Positions 8,622-17,498 are shown, counted from the first letter of the stretch. The stretch: DNA of 64,000 nucleotides from Foliimonas ilicis (GCF_039939195.1 NZ_JBDUUH010000005.1:186001-250000); one strand, 5' to 3'. Notes: generated from the sequence alone by a model not told the origin. Made by a program: numbers and translations.

Positions 8622-9605
8622 ATGAATGCACGGCGCGACACGATCGGCGCTTATATTCTTGGCCTTGGCATGCTTGCCCTGGCGATATTCATAACGCTGA
8701 GTTTTTACGCGCCGAACTTTCTGTCGAGGGCCAATCTGAGTTCGATGGGGTCACAATTCCCCGAATTCGGTGTGCTCGCGCTCGCACTTCTGCCGACGAT
8801 GATCTCAGGCGGAATAGACCTTTCCGTTGTTGCCATTGCGAACCTGTCGTCGATTATTGCCGCGCTGCTTTTGAGGGCGGGACCGGAGTATGCCTGGATG
8901 GCAATCCCGGCCGCTTTACTGACGGGACTCGCGTGCGGGGCGCTCAATGGCTGTCTGATCGCCTATCTGCGACTGCCGCCGATCCTGGCAACGCTCGGCA
9001 CGCTGCAACTCTTCGGCGGGATTGGCATCGTGATCACCGGCGGCCCGGCCATAACCGGCCTTCCGGCGTGGTACGGGGCATGGGGCAACTGGTCGATCGG
9101 CGGGTTCTTGCCTGTGCCTCTTGTGATTTTCACCGTTGTCGCGCTTCTGATGGGGCTGTTCCTGCGATTCACGGCGACCGGTATGCGCACCCGTCTCTAC
9201 GGGGCCAATCCGCGCGCGGCGCGCTTCGTCGGCATTCAAGAGCAGAGGCTCGTCATCAAGATCTACGCGACTGCCGGCTTTATCGCCTCGATCGCAGGTC
9301 TGATTATCCTGGCGCGGGTCAATTCCGCCAATGCCGATTACGGCGGCTCCTATCTGCTGCTCGTCATTCTGATCAACATACTGGCGGGCGTCAGCCCCTT
9401 TGGCGGGATCGGCTCGACGCTGGGCGTGGTTATGGCGGTTCTGACACTCCAGCTCATCTCGTCGGGCCTGAATTTTCTGGCCTTCACCGCCTTCGCGCGC
9501 GACCTTTTCTTTGGCGCGCTTCTTATCACCATCATGTCGCTACGCGTCATCGTCGAGGACCGCATCGGCGATCTCAAAGTTCTGTTTTCGAGGCCATCTC
9601 CATGA
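8622..9605 (+). CDS. ribose-type ABC transporter permease
   Basis: 327 residues from ATG 8622, preceded by GAGGAGAG. About nine hydrophobic segments; the family blocks MISGGIDLSVVAIANLSSI, LPPILATLGTLQLFGGIGIVITGG and NPRAARFVGI identify the RbsC/BPD_transp_2 (CUT2) class. It is one of two permeases in this operon (the other at 14794-15807), which suggests a heterodimeric membrane pore as in several rhizobial CUT2 systems. It is separated from its ATPase and binding protein by the M42 and kinase genes. Confidence 0.9.
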   Translation: MNARRDTIGAYILGLGMLALAIFITLSFYAPNFLSRANLSSMGSQFPEFGVLALALLPTMISGGIDLSVVAIANLSSIIAALLLRAGPEYAWMAIPAALLTGLACGALNGCLIAYLRLPPILATLGTLQLFGGIGIVITGGPAITGLPAWYGAWGNWSIGGFLPVPLVIFTVVALLMGLFLRFTATGMRTRLYGANPRAARFVGIQEQRLVIKIYATAGFIASIAGLIILARVNSANADYGGSYLLLVILINILAGVSPFGGIGSTLGVVMAVLTLQLISSGLNFLAFTAFARDLFFGALLITIMSLRVIVEDRIGDLKVLFSRPSP

Positions 9606-10702
9606 CCGACCGCCTACGTCAAGATCTCAATGCATTGATGCTAATCCCGGGTCTGTCGGGCCATGAGGACAGGGTTCGACGATATATCCGCGACCTGATG
9701 GAGGAAGCAGGGATCGCCTGCCGCACCGACAGGCTCGGCAATTTGATCGCCACGCTCGACGGCGACGAAGGTGCGCCAAGCGTGATGCTTTTTGCCCATA
9801 CCGACCAGCTCGGTTTCATCGTTCGCAAGATAGAAGCCAACGGGCTGATCCGCGTCGAGCGTCTCGGCGGCATACCGGAAAAAGCGCTGCCGGCGCAAAG
9901 TGTGCTTCTGTGCGTTGGCGAGGGACGCGATGTTCGCGGCATCGTCGCGAACAAGAGCCATCACGCGACCCCGCCGGAGGAGAAGTACAAGGTCACGCCT
10001 TACGCGGATCTGTTCATCGACATTGGTGAAGAAAGCGCCGATGCGGTGCGGGCGCTGGGGATCGAGATTGGCACACCTGTCGTCTACGAGCCAAACGTCT
10101 TCGATCTCGGTGAGCATCGCATCGCGGGTACATCTGTCGACGACCGGGCGGGATGCGCTGTCATCGTGGAAGCGGCGCGCCGTTTGAAGCAACTGCCTTC
10201 ACGTCCCACGATCCATTTCGTTTTCGCCGTATTGGAGGAGTTCAATCTGCGCGGGGCTATGGTGGCCGCACAGTCGCTTCATCCCCACATTGCGATCCAG
10301 CTCGACCTCGCGCTTACCTCCGACACGCCCGACATGCTGCATCGCGGCGAGGTGCGTATGGGTGCCGGACCGGCGATCTCGCATTATTCTTTTCACGGGC
10401 GAGGCACGCTCAATGGCACGATCCCGCATCCTGCTGTCGTCGATGTGGTGCAGCGCGCCGCAAGCGAAGACGGTATCCCTCTCCAGCATACGGCCCATGT
10501 CGGCGCGTTGACTGACTCGTCTTATGTCCAGCTCGTCGGCGAAGGCGTGGCTTGCGTCGATCTTTGCTTTCCTAGCCGGTATACGCACACCTCATTGGAG
10601 GTTTGCGACATGCGCGATCTGGAGGGACTGACGGCGCTCGTTGTTGGTGCCATCGGGCGCATGGGGAAGAATTTTGACCTCGATCGGGATCGCTACACAT
10701 GA
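9602..10702 (+). CDS. M42 family metallopeptidase-like protein (FrvX/SgcX type)
   Basis: 366 residues. Dinuclear metal-site motifs of M42 aminopeptidases are kept: H66 and D68 in LFAHTDQLG, D180/D181 in SVDDRAG, E212/E213 in AVLEEFNLRGA, aspartate in LTSDTP, and a C-terminal RYTHTSLEV histidine. Classic M42 enzymes are cobalt- or zinc-dependent aminopeptidases, but members in carbohydrate loci (E. coli FrvX and SgcX) have unknown substrates. Overlaps by four bases on both sides show it belongs to this sugar operon. I infer hydrolysis of a sugar conjugate or amide rather than general proteolysis; this is untested. Confidence 0.88.
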   Translation: MTDRLRQDLNALMLIPGLSGHEDRVRRYIRDLMEEAGIACRTDRLGNLIATLDGDEGAPSVMLFAHTDQLGFIVRKIEANGLIRVERLGGIPEKALPAQSVLLCVGEGRDVRGIVANKSHHATPPEEKYKVTPYADLFIDIGEESADAVRALGIEIGTPVVYEPNVFDLGEHRIAGTSVDDRAGCAVIVEAARRLKQLPSRPTIHFVFAVLEEFNLRGAMVAAQSLHPHIAIQLDLALTSDTPDMLHRGEVRMGAGPAISHYSFHGRGTLNGTIPHPAVVDVVQRAASEDGIPLQHTAHVGALTDSSYVQLVGEGVACVDLCFPSRYTHTSLEVCDMRDLEGLTALVVGAIGRMGKNFDLDRDRYT

Positions 10703-12201
10703 GCGATGCCTTTCTCGGCATAGACATAGGCACGTTCGAAACGAAGGGCGTCATCGTGTCCGATACTGGCGAGATTCTCGCATCGGCACGCCGTTCGCAT
10801 CGTATGATCGTGCCACGTTCTGGCTGGGCCGAGCACGATGCGGAAACCCATTGGTGGGGCGAGTTTCGGGACATAGCGCGGGAGGTGATCGCCACGTGCG
10901 GCCTGCCTGCTTCGGAAATTCGTGCGGTTGGCGCCAGCGGCATCGGCCCGTGCATGCTGCCGGTGGATGCCGACGGCGCGCCGTTGATGAACGCTGTACT
11001 CTATGGAGTTGACACGCGCGCCCATGCGGAGATCGTGGACCTGACCGGTGCGATTGGCGAGGAGACACTCTTGCTGCGGACCGGCAATGGGCTGACTTCG
11101 CAGTCTGTTGGGCCGAAAATTCTCTGGCTGAAGCGCAATCGGCCCGACATTTACGAAAAAGCCGCAGCTTTTGTGAATTCGTCGACCTTCATCGTCGAAC
11201 GTTTGACGGGCGAGCGCGTGCTCGATCATTATTCGGCGTCGAGTTTCTCGCCGCTCTACGATATGCGCACCAATGATTGGGCCGATGACCTCATGGACGG
11301 TATCGTCGAGCGTGAGCGGCTGCCACGTCTTCTCTGGTCGAGCGAGATCGCCGGCCACGTAACCGCGCGCGCCGCTGAGGAAACCGGGCTGGCTGCGGGC
11401 ACCCCTGTCATCGCCGGTACAATCGATGCCGCCGCCGAGGCGCTGAGCGTCGGTGTTTCCCGGCCCGGCGAAATGATGCTGATGTACGGTTCTACGATCT
11501 TCATCATCCTCGTAACGGACGAGGCTGCGACCGATCCCCGGCTGTGGTACGCACCGTGGCTCTTTCCTGGTCGCCACGCGATGATGGCGGGCCTTGCCAC
11601 AAGCGGTACGCTGACACACTGGTTTCGCGACCGCTTTGCCCGCGAACTTGCCGACGACGAGGCGATGGCCAAGCTGGCGCAGGAGGCTGCCTCGTCGCCG
11701 CCCGGAGCGAACGGCGTGATCGTGTTGCCCTATTTTTCGGGTGAGCGCACGCCGATCCATGACCCCCACGCCAAGGGTCTGATCTTCGGGCTCGATCTGA
11801 CCCACGAGCGGGGCGACATCTATCGCGCGGTTCTGGAGGGAATTGCCTACGGCGTTCGCCATGTCCTGGAAACGTTTGGCGAAACGGGAAATCCGCCAAA
11901 GAGCGTCACTGCGGTTGGCGGCGGCGTGCGCAACAAAGTCTGGTTGCAGGCCGTTTCCGACATTTCTGCAAGTGCGCAGGTTCTACGCAAAGAGAGTTTC
12001 GGCGCCAGTTTCGGAAGCGCGTTCCTTGCCGCCATCGGCGTAGGCGCGGCGCGGGAGAGCGACATCGAACGCTGGAATGCGCCTGCGGGACGCGTGGACC
12101 CGCGAAGCGACCTGATGGCGCTCTATGACGACGGTTTTCATACATATCGTGGCCTCTACGAGGCGACACAGAGCTTCATGCGTGCCGAGCGCAAGGCATG
12201 A
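10699..12201 (+). CDS. FGGY-family carbohydrate kinase
   Basis: 500 residues. N-terminal FLGIDIGTFETKGVIVSDTG is the first phosphate-binding motif of the ASKHA fold; D243 in AGTIDAAAEAL is the expected catalytic base; SGERTPIHDPHAKGLIFGL and VTAVGGGVRNKVWLQAVSDI complete the FGGY_C domain. Closest to xylulokinase-like members of uncertain specificity. It should phosphorylate the sugar or polyol brought in by the surrounding CUT2 transporter. It overlaps the M42 gene by four bases and is followed by a hairpin and then the binding protein. Confidence 0.92.
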   Translation: MSDAFLGIDIGTFETKGVIVSDTGEILASARRSHRMIVPRSGWAEHDAETHWWGEFRDIAREVIATCGLPASEIRAVGASGIGPCMLPVDADGAPLMNAVLYGVDTRAHAEIVDLTGAIGEETLLLRTGNGLTSQSVGPKILWLKRNRPDIYEKAAAFVNSSTFIVERLTGERVLDHYSASSFSPLYDMRTNDWADDLMDGIVERERLPRLLWSSEIAGHVTARAAEETGLAAGTPVIAGTIDAAAEALSVGVSRPGEMMLMYGSTIFIILVTDEAATDPRLWYAPWLFPGRHAMMAGLATSGTLTHWFRDRFARELADDEAMAKLAQEAASSPPGANGVIVLPYFSGERTPIHDPHAKGLIFGLDLTHERGDIYRAVLEGIAYGVRHVLETFGETGNPPKSVTAVGGGVRNKVWLQAVSDISASAQVLRKESFGASFGSAFLAAIGVGAARESDIERWNAPAGRVDPRSDLMALYDDGFHTYRGLYEATQSFMRAERKA

Positions 12202-12210
12202 TTGGGGAAC

Positions 12211-12227
12211 GGCCTTCCCGAAAGGCC
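12211..12227 (+). other. small hairpin upstream of binding-protein gene
   Basis: GGCCTT (12211-12216) and AAGGCC (12222-12227) form a short stem in the 43-base gap before the binding-protein gene. It may mark an RNA-processing or stability element. No T-run follows, so it is not a convincing terminator. Confidence 0.35.
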
Positions 12228-12244
12228 TAAAATGGGAGAGTGAA

Positions 12245-13240
12245 ATGGCTTTTGGATTGAGAAAGGTAATCATCGGGGCGATGGCCGCCTCCTTGCTGTC
12301 AGGCGGCTACGTCCTAAGTGCAGGTGCACAGGACACGCGCGAGATCGTGACGGTCGTCAAACTATCGGGCATCGCGTGGTTCAACCGGATGGAAGAGGGC
12401 GTCCGTAACTACGCCAAAGCCACCGGCAACAACGCAACGCAGGTCGGCGCGGCTACCGCCGATGCCGCGTTGCAGGTGCAATTGATCGAGGATCTGATCG
12501 CCCGCGGCGTGGACGCCATCACGGTGGTTCCGAACTCGCCACAGACACTGGAGCCTGTGCTTGCCCGCGCGCTCGAAAACAAAATTGTCGTGATTGGTCA
12601 CGAGGGCGCCACGCTCCAGAATATCACCTACGATCTCGAAGCGTTCGACAACAAGGCCTATGGCGAACATCTGATGGAACGCCTGGCGACCGAAATGGGC
12701 GGCGAGGGCGAATATGTTGCGTTCGTCGGCTATCTGACCTCGGTGACGCACAATGAATGGGTCGACGCGGCAATTGCCTATCAGGAAGCCAAATATCCAA
12801 AAATGAAACTCGTCGGCGGCAAGCAGGAATCGGCCGAACAGCAGCAGACAGCGTATCAGAAAATGCGCGAATTGCTGCGCACCTATCCGAACCTGAAGGG
12901 CATGCAGGGCTCCGCCGGTGAGGATGTCGTTGGTGCAGCGCTCGCGGTTGAAGAGGCTGGCCTTTCCGATCAGGTCTCGATCGTCGGAACCAGCCTTGCG
13001 TCCGTTGCAGGGCCCTATGTCGAAACCGGCGAGATCGACATGATCTCCTTCTGGGATCCGGCGCTCGCTGGCTACGCGATGAACGTGCTGGCGGAAAAAG
13101 CGCTCAAGGGCGAGACAGTTAAAACCGGCGACGATCTTGGCGTCGAGGGTTACAACAATGTCCGCGTCGACGGTAAGGTTGTTTACGGTCAGGCCTGGGT
13201 CGACGTGACGAAGGAAAATCTCGATCAGTACGACTTCTGA
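12245..13240 (+). CDS. periplasmic sugar-binding protein, ribose/LsrB/RhaS class
   Basis: 331 residues from ATG 12245, with GGGAGAG just upstream. A signal peptide covers about residues 1-28 (GAMAASLLSGGYVLSAGAQ). The mature part shows the type I periplasmic-binding pattern of the LsrB/RhaS group: SGIAWFNRMEEGVRNYAKATG, LIARGVDAITVVPNSPQTLEPVLARAL and MQGSAGEDVVGAALAVEEAG. It delivers a sugar to the two CUT2 permeases. The closest functional classes bind AI-2, rhamnose or xylulose-like ligands, and the ligand here is open. Confidence 0.92.
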   Translation: MAFGLRKVIIGAMAASLLSGGYVLSAGAQDTREIVTVVKLSGIAWFNRMEEGVRNYAKATGNNATQVGAATADAALQVQLIEDLIARGVDAITVVPNSPQTLEPVLARALENKIVVIGHEGATLQNITYDLEAFDNKAYGEHLMERLATEMGGEGEYVAFVGYLTSVTHNEWVDAAIAYQEAKYPKMKLVGGKQESAEQQQTAYQKMRELLRTYPNLKGMQGSAGEDVVGAALAVEEAGLSDQVSIVGTSLASVAGPYVETGEIDMISFWDPALAGYAMNVLAEKALKGETVKTGDDLGVEGYNNVRVDGKVVYGQAWVDVTKENLDQYDF

Positions 13241-13250
13241 TACTTGCGAA

Positions 13251-13280
13251 GGGACCGCTGCGCCGTAGCGTGGCGGTCCC
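13251..13280 (+). other. inverted repeat after binding-protein gene
   Basis: GGGACCGC (13251-13258) pairs perfectly with GCGGTCCC (13273-13280) around a 14-base loop, eleven bases after the binding-protein stop. No T-run follows and the operon continues, so this is more likely an mRNA-stabilising or attenuating hairpin than a full terminator. Confidence 0.6.
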
Positions 13281-13306
13281 GCGGCAGGAAACAGATCGGA
13301 GCTTCG

Positions 13307-14797
13307 ATGGCCGAACCCATTCTTCAGATCGACGGCGTTCGAAAGGCTTACGGGCCGGTTCGAGTGCTCGAGGACGTGTCCTTGACCCTACAGCCGGGTG
13401 AGGTGCGATGCCTTGCGGGTGAGAACGGGTCGGGAAAATCCACCCTGATCAAAATACTGTCAGGCATCGTGGCGGCCGATGCAGGCACCGTGCGCATCGC
13501 CGGTCACGAGCTTGCAAATGATCCCGCTGCCGCCATCGATGCCGGTCTGTCGGTGATCTACCAGGATTTTTCACTGTTTCCCAATCTGCTTGTGGCCGAG
13601 AACATTGCATTCCTGCGCAGCGTGGCCCGGGGCGACCGCTGGCACAGGCGCGGAAACGACACCAGGCTTGCCACCGATACGCTTGCGCGAATGGGCGTCG
13701 ACATCGATCCGTCAATGCCGGTCGAATTCCTTCCCGTCGCGTCGAAGCAGCTTGTCGCAATTGCCCGCGCGCTTGCCAATGATGCGCGCATCATCGTTAT
13801 GGACGAGCCAACCACGGCGCTGACGCGCTCGGAGGTCCGCCGCCTGCAGGGCATCATCGAAGCACTCAAGAAGGACGGCGTTGCGTTCCTGTTCGTCAGT
13901 CACAAGACGGAGGAAATCTTTGCTTTCTGCGATACGATCACCGTGTTGCGGGACGGCCGCGTCGTGGCCGAAGGCCGGGCTGACCAGTTCGACCCCGCCC
14001 GGCTGGCTCGCGACATGACCGGACGTGACATCGAGACCCATCGACTGGTGCGCGAGACGGCGCCGTCAGCCGGACCGGTAATTGTCACGCGAGGCCTGAC
14101 GCACTTCGGAGCTTACGCCGACATCGATCTGTCGATCGTTCCTGGCGAGATCGTCGCGCTGGTCGGCCTGCTGGGCTCTGGCCGCACCGACCTTGCGCTT
14201 TCGCTGTTCGGCGAGATCCAGCCCGACCAGGGCACCATCGAGTTCAAGGGTGTGGAACGCCGCTTTCGGAAGCCGATCGAAGCGATGGACGCGGGCATTG
14301 CCTATGTGCCGGAGGATCGCCTGACCGAGGGCCTTTTTCTGGATCAGCCGATCGGTGACAACATCGCAATTGCATCTCTGCAGAAGAGCGGTCTGGTCGA
14401 TCGCCGCGCGCTCAACCAGCGCGCCAGGGATGCGGTGAAACGGTTGCGCATCAAGACGCCGGGTATCGAGCCGCCCGTCGCTACGCTTTCGGGCGGCAAC
14501 CAGCAGCGTGTCGTGCTCGCGCGCTGGATGGAGCGGGCACCCGAACTGATGATCCTCAACCGACCGACCGTCGGTGTCGATATTGGCTCGAAGCGCGAAA
14601 TCCATGAGATTTTGCTTCAGTTGCGCGGCGCAGGGACCGCCGTGCTCGTCGTCACGGACGACATCGGCGAGGCGCTTGCGTTGTCTGACCGTATTCTCGT
14701 CATGGTCCGCGGACGCATCACCGCCACGTTCGACGCTGACAGCGTCGACGAGGAACGTCTATCATCGGCAGTGACCGAGGAGGGATCGGTACGATGA
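13307..14797 (+). CDS. ribose-type ABC transporter ATPase with two nucleotide-binding domains
   Basis: 496 residues from ATG 13307, which starts directly at the conserved domain; an in-frame start at 13244 would add a non-conserved tail running through the hairpin. Domain 1 has Walker A GENGSGKST, Walker B IIVMDEPTTAL and SHKTEE. Domain 2 has the usual degenerate P-loop GLLGSGRT and signature LSGGNQQRVVLARW, but its Walker B reads LMILNRPTVGVD, lacking the aspartate and catalytic glutamate seen in RbsA-type DEPT. Only one composite ATP site is therefore likely to be fully active. It powers the two CUT2 permeases of this operon. Confidence 0.93.
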   Translation: MAEPILQIDGVRKAYGPVRVLEDVSLTLQPGEVRCLAGENGSGKSTLIKILSGIVAADAGTVRIAGHELANDPAAAIDAGLSVIYQDFSLFPNLLVAENIAFLRSVARGDRWHRRGNDTRLATDTLARMGVDIDPSMPVEFLPVASKQLVAIARALANDARIIVMDEPTTALTRSEVRRLQGIIEALKKDGVAFLFVSHKTEEIFAFCDTITVLRDGRVVAEGRADQFDPARLARDMTGRDIETHRLVRETAPSAGPVIVTRGLTHFGAYADIDLSIVPGEIVALVGLLGSGRTDLALSLFGEIQPDQGTIEFKGVERRFRKPIEAMDAGIAYVPEDRLTEGLFLDQPIGDNIAIASLQKSGLVDRRALNQRARDAVKRLRIKTPGIEPPVATLSGGNQQRVVLARWMERAPELMILNRPTVGVDIGSKREIHEILLQLRGAGTAVLVVTDDIGEALALSDRILVMVRGRITATFDADSVDEERLSSAVTEEGSVR

Positions 14798-15807
14798 ATG
14801 CCGCCACACGAATATTGATGTCGCCTCAAAGCGTCGTCGTCATCGCCGCGATTGCATTTGCCCTGGTGATCGGCATCATCAATCCGAACTTCCTGTCGGT
14901 CGCGACGATCGTCGACTTGTTGCGCAATTCGCTGGTAACGGCGATCTTCGCGCTCGGCGTGATGATGGTGCTGGCGTCCGGCGGCATCGACGTCTCCTTT
15001 CCGGCCATTGGCGCCTTCGCCATGTACACGACCATCACGCTCGTACTTGGCGTCGATTTCAACGTCCCGGTCGTCATGCTCTTCGTCGTCAGTGCGATGA
15101 TCGGCGCCGCGCTCGGCTTGGTGAATGGCATCCTCATCGGAGGCCTCGGCCTGCCGACGCTGATCGTGACGCTCGGTACACTCAGCCTCTACCGCGGTAT
15201 GCTGCTGACTTTCGTGGGCACGACCTACATCACGAACGTGCCGCGCAATGTCATCTCTTTCGCACGCACCATGATTGTGCGCATGGAGAACGCCGTCGGC
15301 CAGCTCGCCTCGCTACCGCTCTCCTTCGTCGTTCTGGTCGGCGTCACCGCGTTCGTCGCTTTCCTGATGAACCTGACGAAGTTTGGCCGCGCCATCTATG
15401 CGATTGGCGGTTCGGAGGAGGGCGCACGACGCATCGGCATTAGGGTCGGCCGCACCAAAGTCATAATCTATGTCATCGTCGGTGCGATCGCGGGGCTTGC
15501 CGGAATGACGCATATGACGCTTTCGCGCATGGCCAATCCGTTCGACCTCGTCGGCATGGAGCTCAACGTCATTGCTGCGGTCGTCCTGGGCGGCGCAAGG
15601 ATCACCGGCGGGTACGGAACCGTCACCGGTACATTGCTGGGTGCACTGCTGATCACGATGATCAACACCTCGCTGCTTAGCGCGGGCGTGCCGTCCTACT
15701 GGCAGCGCGTCGTCGTCGGCATGCTTATCATCGTCGGCACCGGCTTGCCGATCATCATCGACCGGCTGGCCAAGCGCCGCGAGCGCCTCGCGCAGACGTC
15801 GATCTGA
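14794..15807 (+). CDS. ribose-type ABC transporter permease (second)
   Basis: 337 residues, about nine to ten hydrophobic segments. Family blocks: MVLASGGIDVSFPAIGAFAMYTT, GLGLPTLIVTLGTLSLYRGMLLTFVG, GGSEEGARRIGIRVGRTK and VLGGARITGGYGTVTGTLLGALL, all of the RbsC/CUT2 class. The start overlaps the ATPase stop by four bases. It differs clearly in sequence from the permease at 8622, so the pore is probably a heterodimer. Confidence 0.93.
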   Translation: MNAATRILMSPQSVVVIAAIAFALVIGIINPNFLSVATIVDLLRNSLVTAIFALGVMMVLASGGIDVSFPAIGAFAMYTTITLVLGVDFNVPVVMLFVVSAMIGAALGLVNGILIGGLGLPTLIVTLGTLSLYRGMLLTFVGTTYITNVPRNVISFARTMIVRMENAVGQLASLPLSFVVLVGVTAFVAFLMNLTKFGRAIYAIGGSEEGARRIGIRVGRTKVIIYVIVGAIAGLAGMTHMTLSRMANPFDLVGMELNVIAAVVLGGARITGGYGTVTGTLLGALLITMINTSLLSAGVPSYWQRVVVGMLIIVGTGLPIIIDRLAKRRERLAQTSI

Positions 15808-15830
15808 ATATTGGGAAGGAGCTCATTGCC

Positions 15831-16829
15831 ATGAAGAAAATCCTCAACGATCCGGTCGACTATGTCGATGAGATGCTGGATGGTTTTATCGCTGCGCATC
15901 CCGAATTCTATGCCCAGCCCGAACGGCGTGTCATAGCGCGGCCGGAAGGTGCGACGAAGGGGAAGGTCGGTATCGTCACAGGTGGCGGGTCCGGCCATTT
16001 GCCGGTCTTCACCGGCTATGTGGGGCCTGGTTTCCTCGACGCTTGTGCCATCGGTGATGTCTTCGCCAGCCCATCGGCAGAGCAGATGGCGAGCGCGATC
16101 CGTCATGCCGACGGCGGCGCTGGCGTGCTGCGCCTTTACGGCAATTACGGCGGCGATGTCATGAATTTCGACATGGCTGGCGAGATGGTGGAGATGGAAA
16201 ACGACATTGTCACCAGCACCGTACTTCTCGCCGATGACATCGTCTCTGCGCCGAAGGAAGAGGCTGCCAAGCGCCGCGGCGTAGCCGGTATGATCTATGC
16301 GTTCAAGATTGCTGGCGGCTGTGCCGATAAGATGGCCGATCTCGACGAGGTGACACGCGTCGCGCAAAAGGCTGCGGACGCTTGTCGGTCGATCGGTATG
16401 GCGCTGACGCCCTGTATCGTGCCGCAGGCAGGCAAGGCGAATTTCGAGCTCGGCGAGAACGAAATGGAAATGGGTATGGGCATCCATGGTGAGCCCGGCA
16501 TCTGGCGCGATGCGCTACGCCCGGCCGACGAGATTGTCGATGAAATGATCGACCGCATCCTGGACGATCATGCTTTTGCCAAGGGCGATCGTCTGTCCGT
16601 TCTCGTCAATTCGCTCGGCGCGACGCCGCTCGAAGAACTCTACATCATGTATCGGCGCGTGCGGCAGCGTTTCGCCGATATTGGTGCTGAGATCGTCATG
16701 CCGCTGGTCGGGCGCTACGCGACTTCTATGGAAATGACCGGCGCAACGATAACGACCGTCGCGCTCGATGAGGAGCTAGAACGCTATCTGAAGGCGCCCG
16801 CCGCCTGCGCTTACTGGCGCGTGTCATGA
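15831..16829 (+). CDS. dhaK: dihydroxyacetone kinase, substrate-binding subunit DhaK
   Basis: 332 residues, full DhaK length. The residues that bind and activate the ketone in E. coli DhaK are present: H56 in GGGSGH, D109 in YGGDV and the covalent hemiaminal histidine H219 in GMGIHGEPG. AAGGAG precedes the ATG. Its partner DhaL follows with a four-base overlap. It would phosphorylate dihydroxyacetone or a related short ketose (for example erythrulose) produced by the sugar pathway of this operon. No DhaM phosphodonor subunit is nearby. Confidence 0.94.
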   Translation: MKKILNDPVDYVDEMLDGFIAAHPEFYAQPERRVIARPEGATKGKVGIVTGGGSGHLPVFTGYVGPGFLDACAIGDVFASPSAEQMASAIRHADGGAGVLRLYGNYGGDVMNFDMAGEMVEMENDIVTSTVLLADDIVSAPKEEAAKRRGVAGMIYAFKIAGGCADKMADLDEVTRVAQKAADACRSIGMALTPCIVPQAGKANFELGENEMEMGMGIHGEPGIWRDALRPADEIVDEMIDRILDDHAFAKGDRLSVLVNSLGATPLEELYIMYRRVRQRFADIGAEIVMPLVGRYATSMEMTGATITTVALDEELERYLKAPAACAYWRVS

Positions 16830-17434
16830 CGAAGATAGATAGCACAACACTCGAGAGCGCCTTGCAAAGGGTTGCAGAAGGTGCCGCCGGCGCGGCGGCG
16901 GAATTGAACGCGGCGGACGGCCAGCTTGGCGATGGCGATCTGGGCATCACCGTTTCCAAGGGCTTTGCAGAGGCGGCCGCGGCTGCGTTGCCCGCCGATG
17001 TCGGGCTTGCCTTTCTGGAGTGCGCCAAGGCATTTCAGCGGGTTTCGTCTTCGTCATATGGAACACTGGTCGCTACTGGCTTCATGGCGGCCGCGAAGGG
17101 TGCGAAAGGCAGCCAAACGCTCGATGTGGCGGCCATACCCGCACTGGTGGTAGCGGCACGTGACGCGATGATCGCGCGCGGTAAAGGAGAACTCGGCGCG
17201 AAATCGGTTCTCGACAGCTTGGATGCCTGCGCCAAGGCGATTGACGGGGTGAGTGCGGAAGATATGGGTGAGAAGGCGGTTGCATCGGCCCGCGACACGC
17301 TTACTGCTTTCAAAGGACGCCCGTGCAAGCTCGGACGTGCGCGCATGTTTGCCGAAAAGAGTGCTCAGCTCGACGATCCCGGCCAACTCGCCTTTCTGCG
17401 TATCGTTGAAGCGGCGTTCCCGGAAGCTGCCTAG
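16826..17434 (+). CDS. dhaL: dihydroxyacetone kinase, nucleotide-binding subunit DhaL
   Basis: 202 residues. The metal-ADP-binding loop is DGQLGDGDLG, with D31, D36 and D38 in the expected places; the usual histidine of GDGDHG is leucine here. SSSSYGTLVATGF and the C-terminal helical barrel fit the DhaL/Dak2 family. It works with the adjacent DhaK in the cytoplasm. Without DhaM, phosphate could come from ATP, as in two-domain DHA or tetrulose kinases, or from a PTS encoded elsewhere. It is the last gene of the operon. Confidence 0.93.
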   Translation: MTKIDSTTLESALQRVAEGAAGAAAELNAADGQLGDGDLGITVSKGFAEAAAAALPADVGLAFLECAKAFQRVSSSSYGTLVATGFMAAAKGAKGSQTLDVAAIPALVVAARDAMIARGKGELGAKSVLDSLDACAKAIDGVSAEDMGEKAVASARDTLTAFKGRPCKLGRARMFAEKSAQLDDPGQLAFLRIVEAAFPEAA

Positions 17435-17437
17435 AAA

Positions 17438-17454
17438 GCGGAGGTGCCTTCCGC
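17438..17454. terminator. short hairpin between convergent genes
   Basis: GCGGA (17438-17442) and TCCGC (17450-17454) form a small stem in the 64-base gap between the convergent dhaL and cupin genes. It may act as a bidirectional terminator, but there is no T-run. Confidence 0.3.
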
Positions 17455-17498
17455 CGCAGCTTCCCATAATGAATGAAACTCCCGGTGAATTATGCTCA

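Noticed and set aside
10693..11862. 389-codon minus-strand open frame
   Set aside because: Opposite the FGGY kinase, which has full family motifs; arginine/histidine-rich translation typical of an antisense frame.
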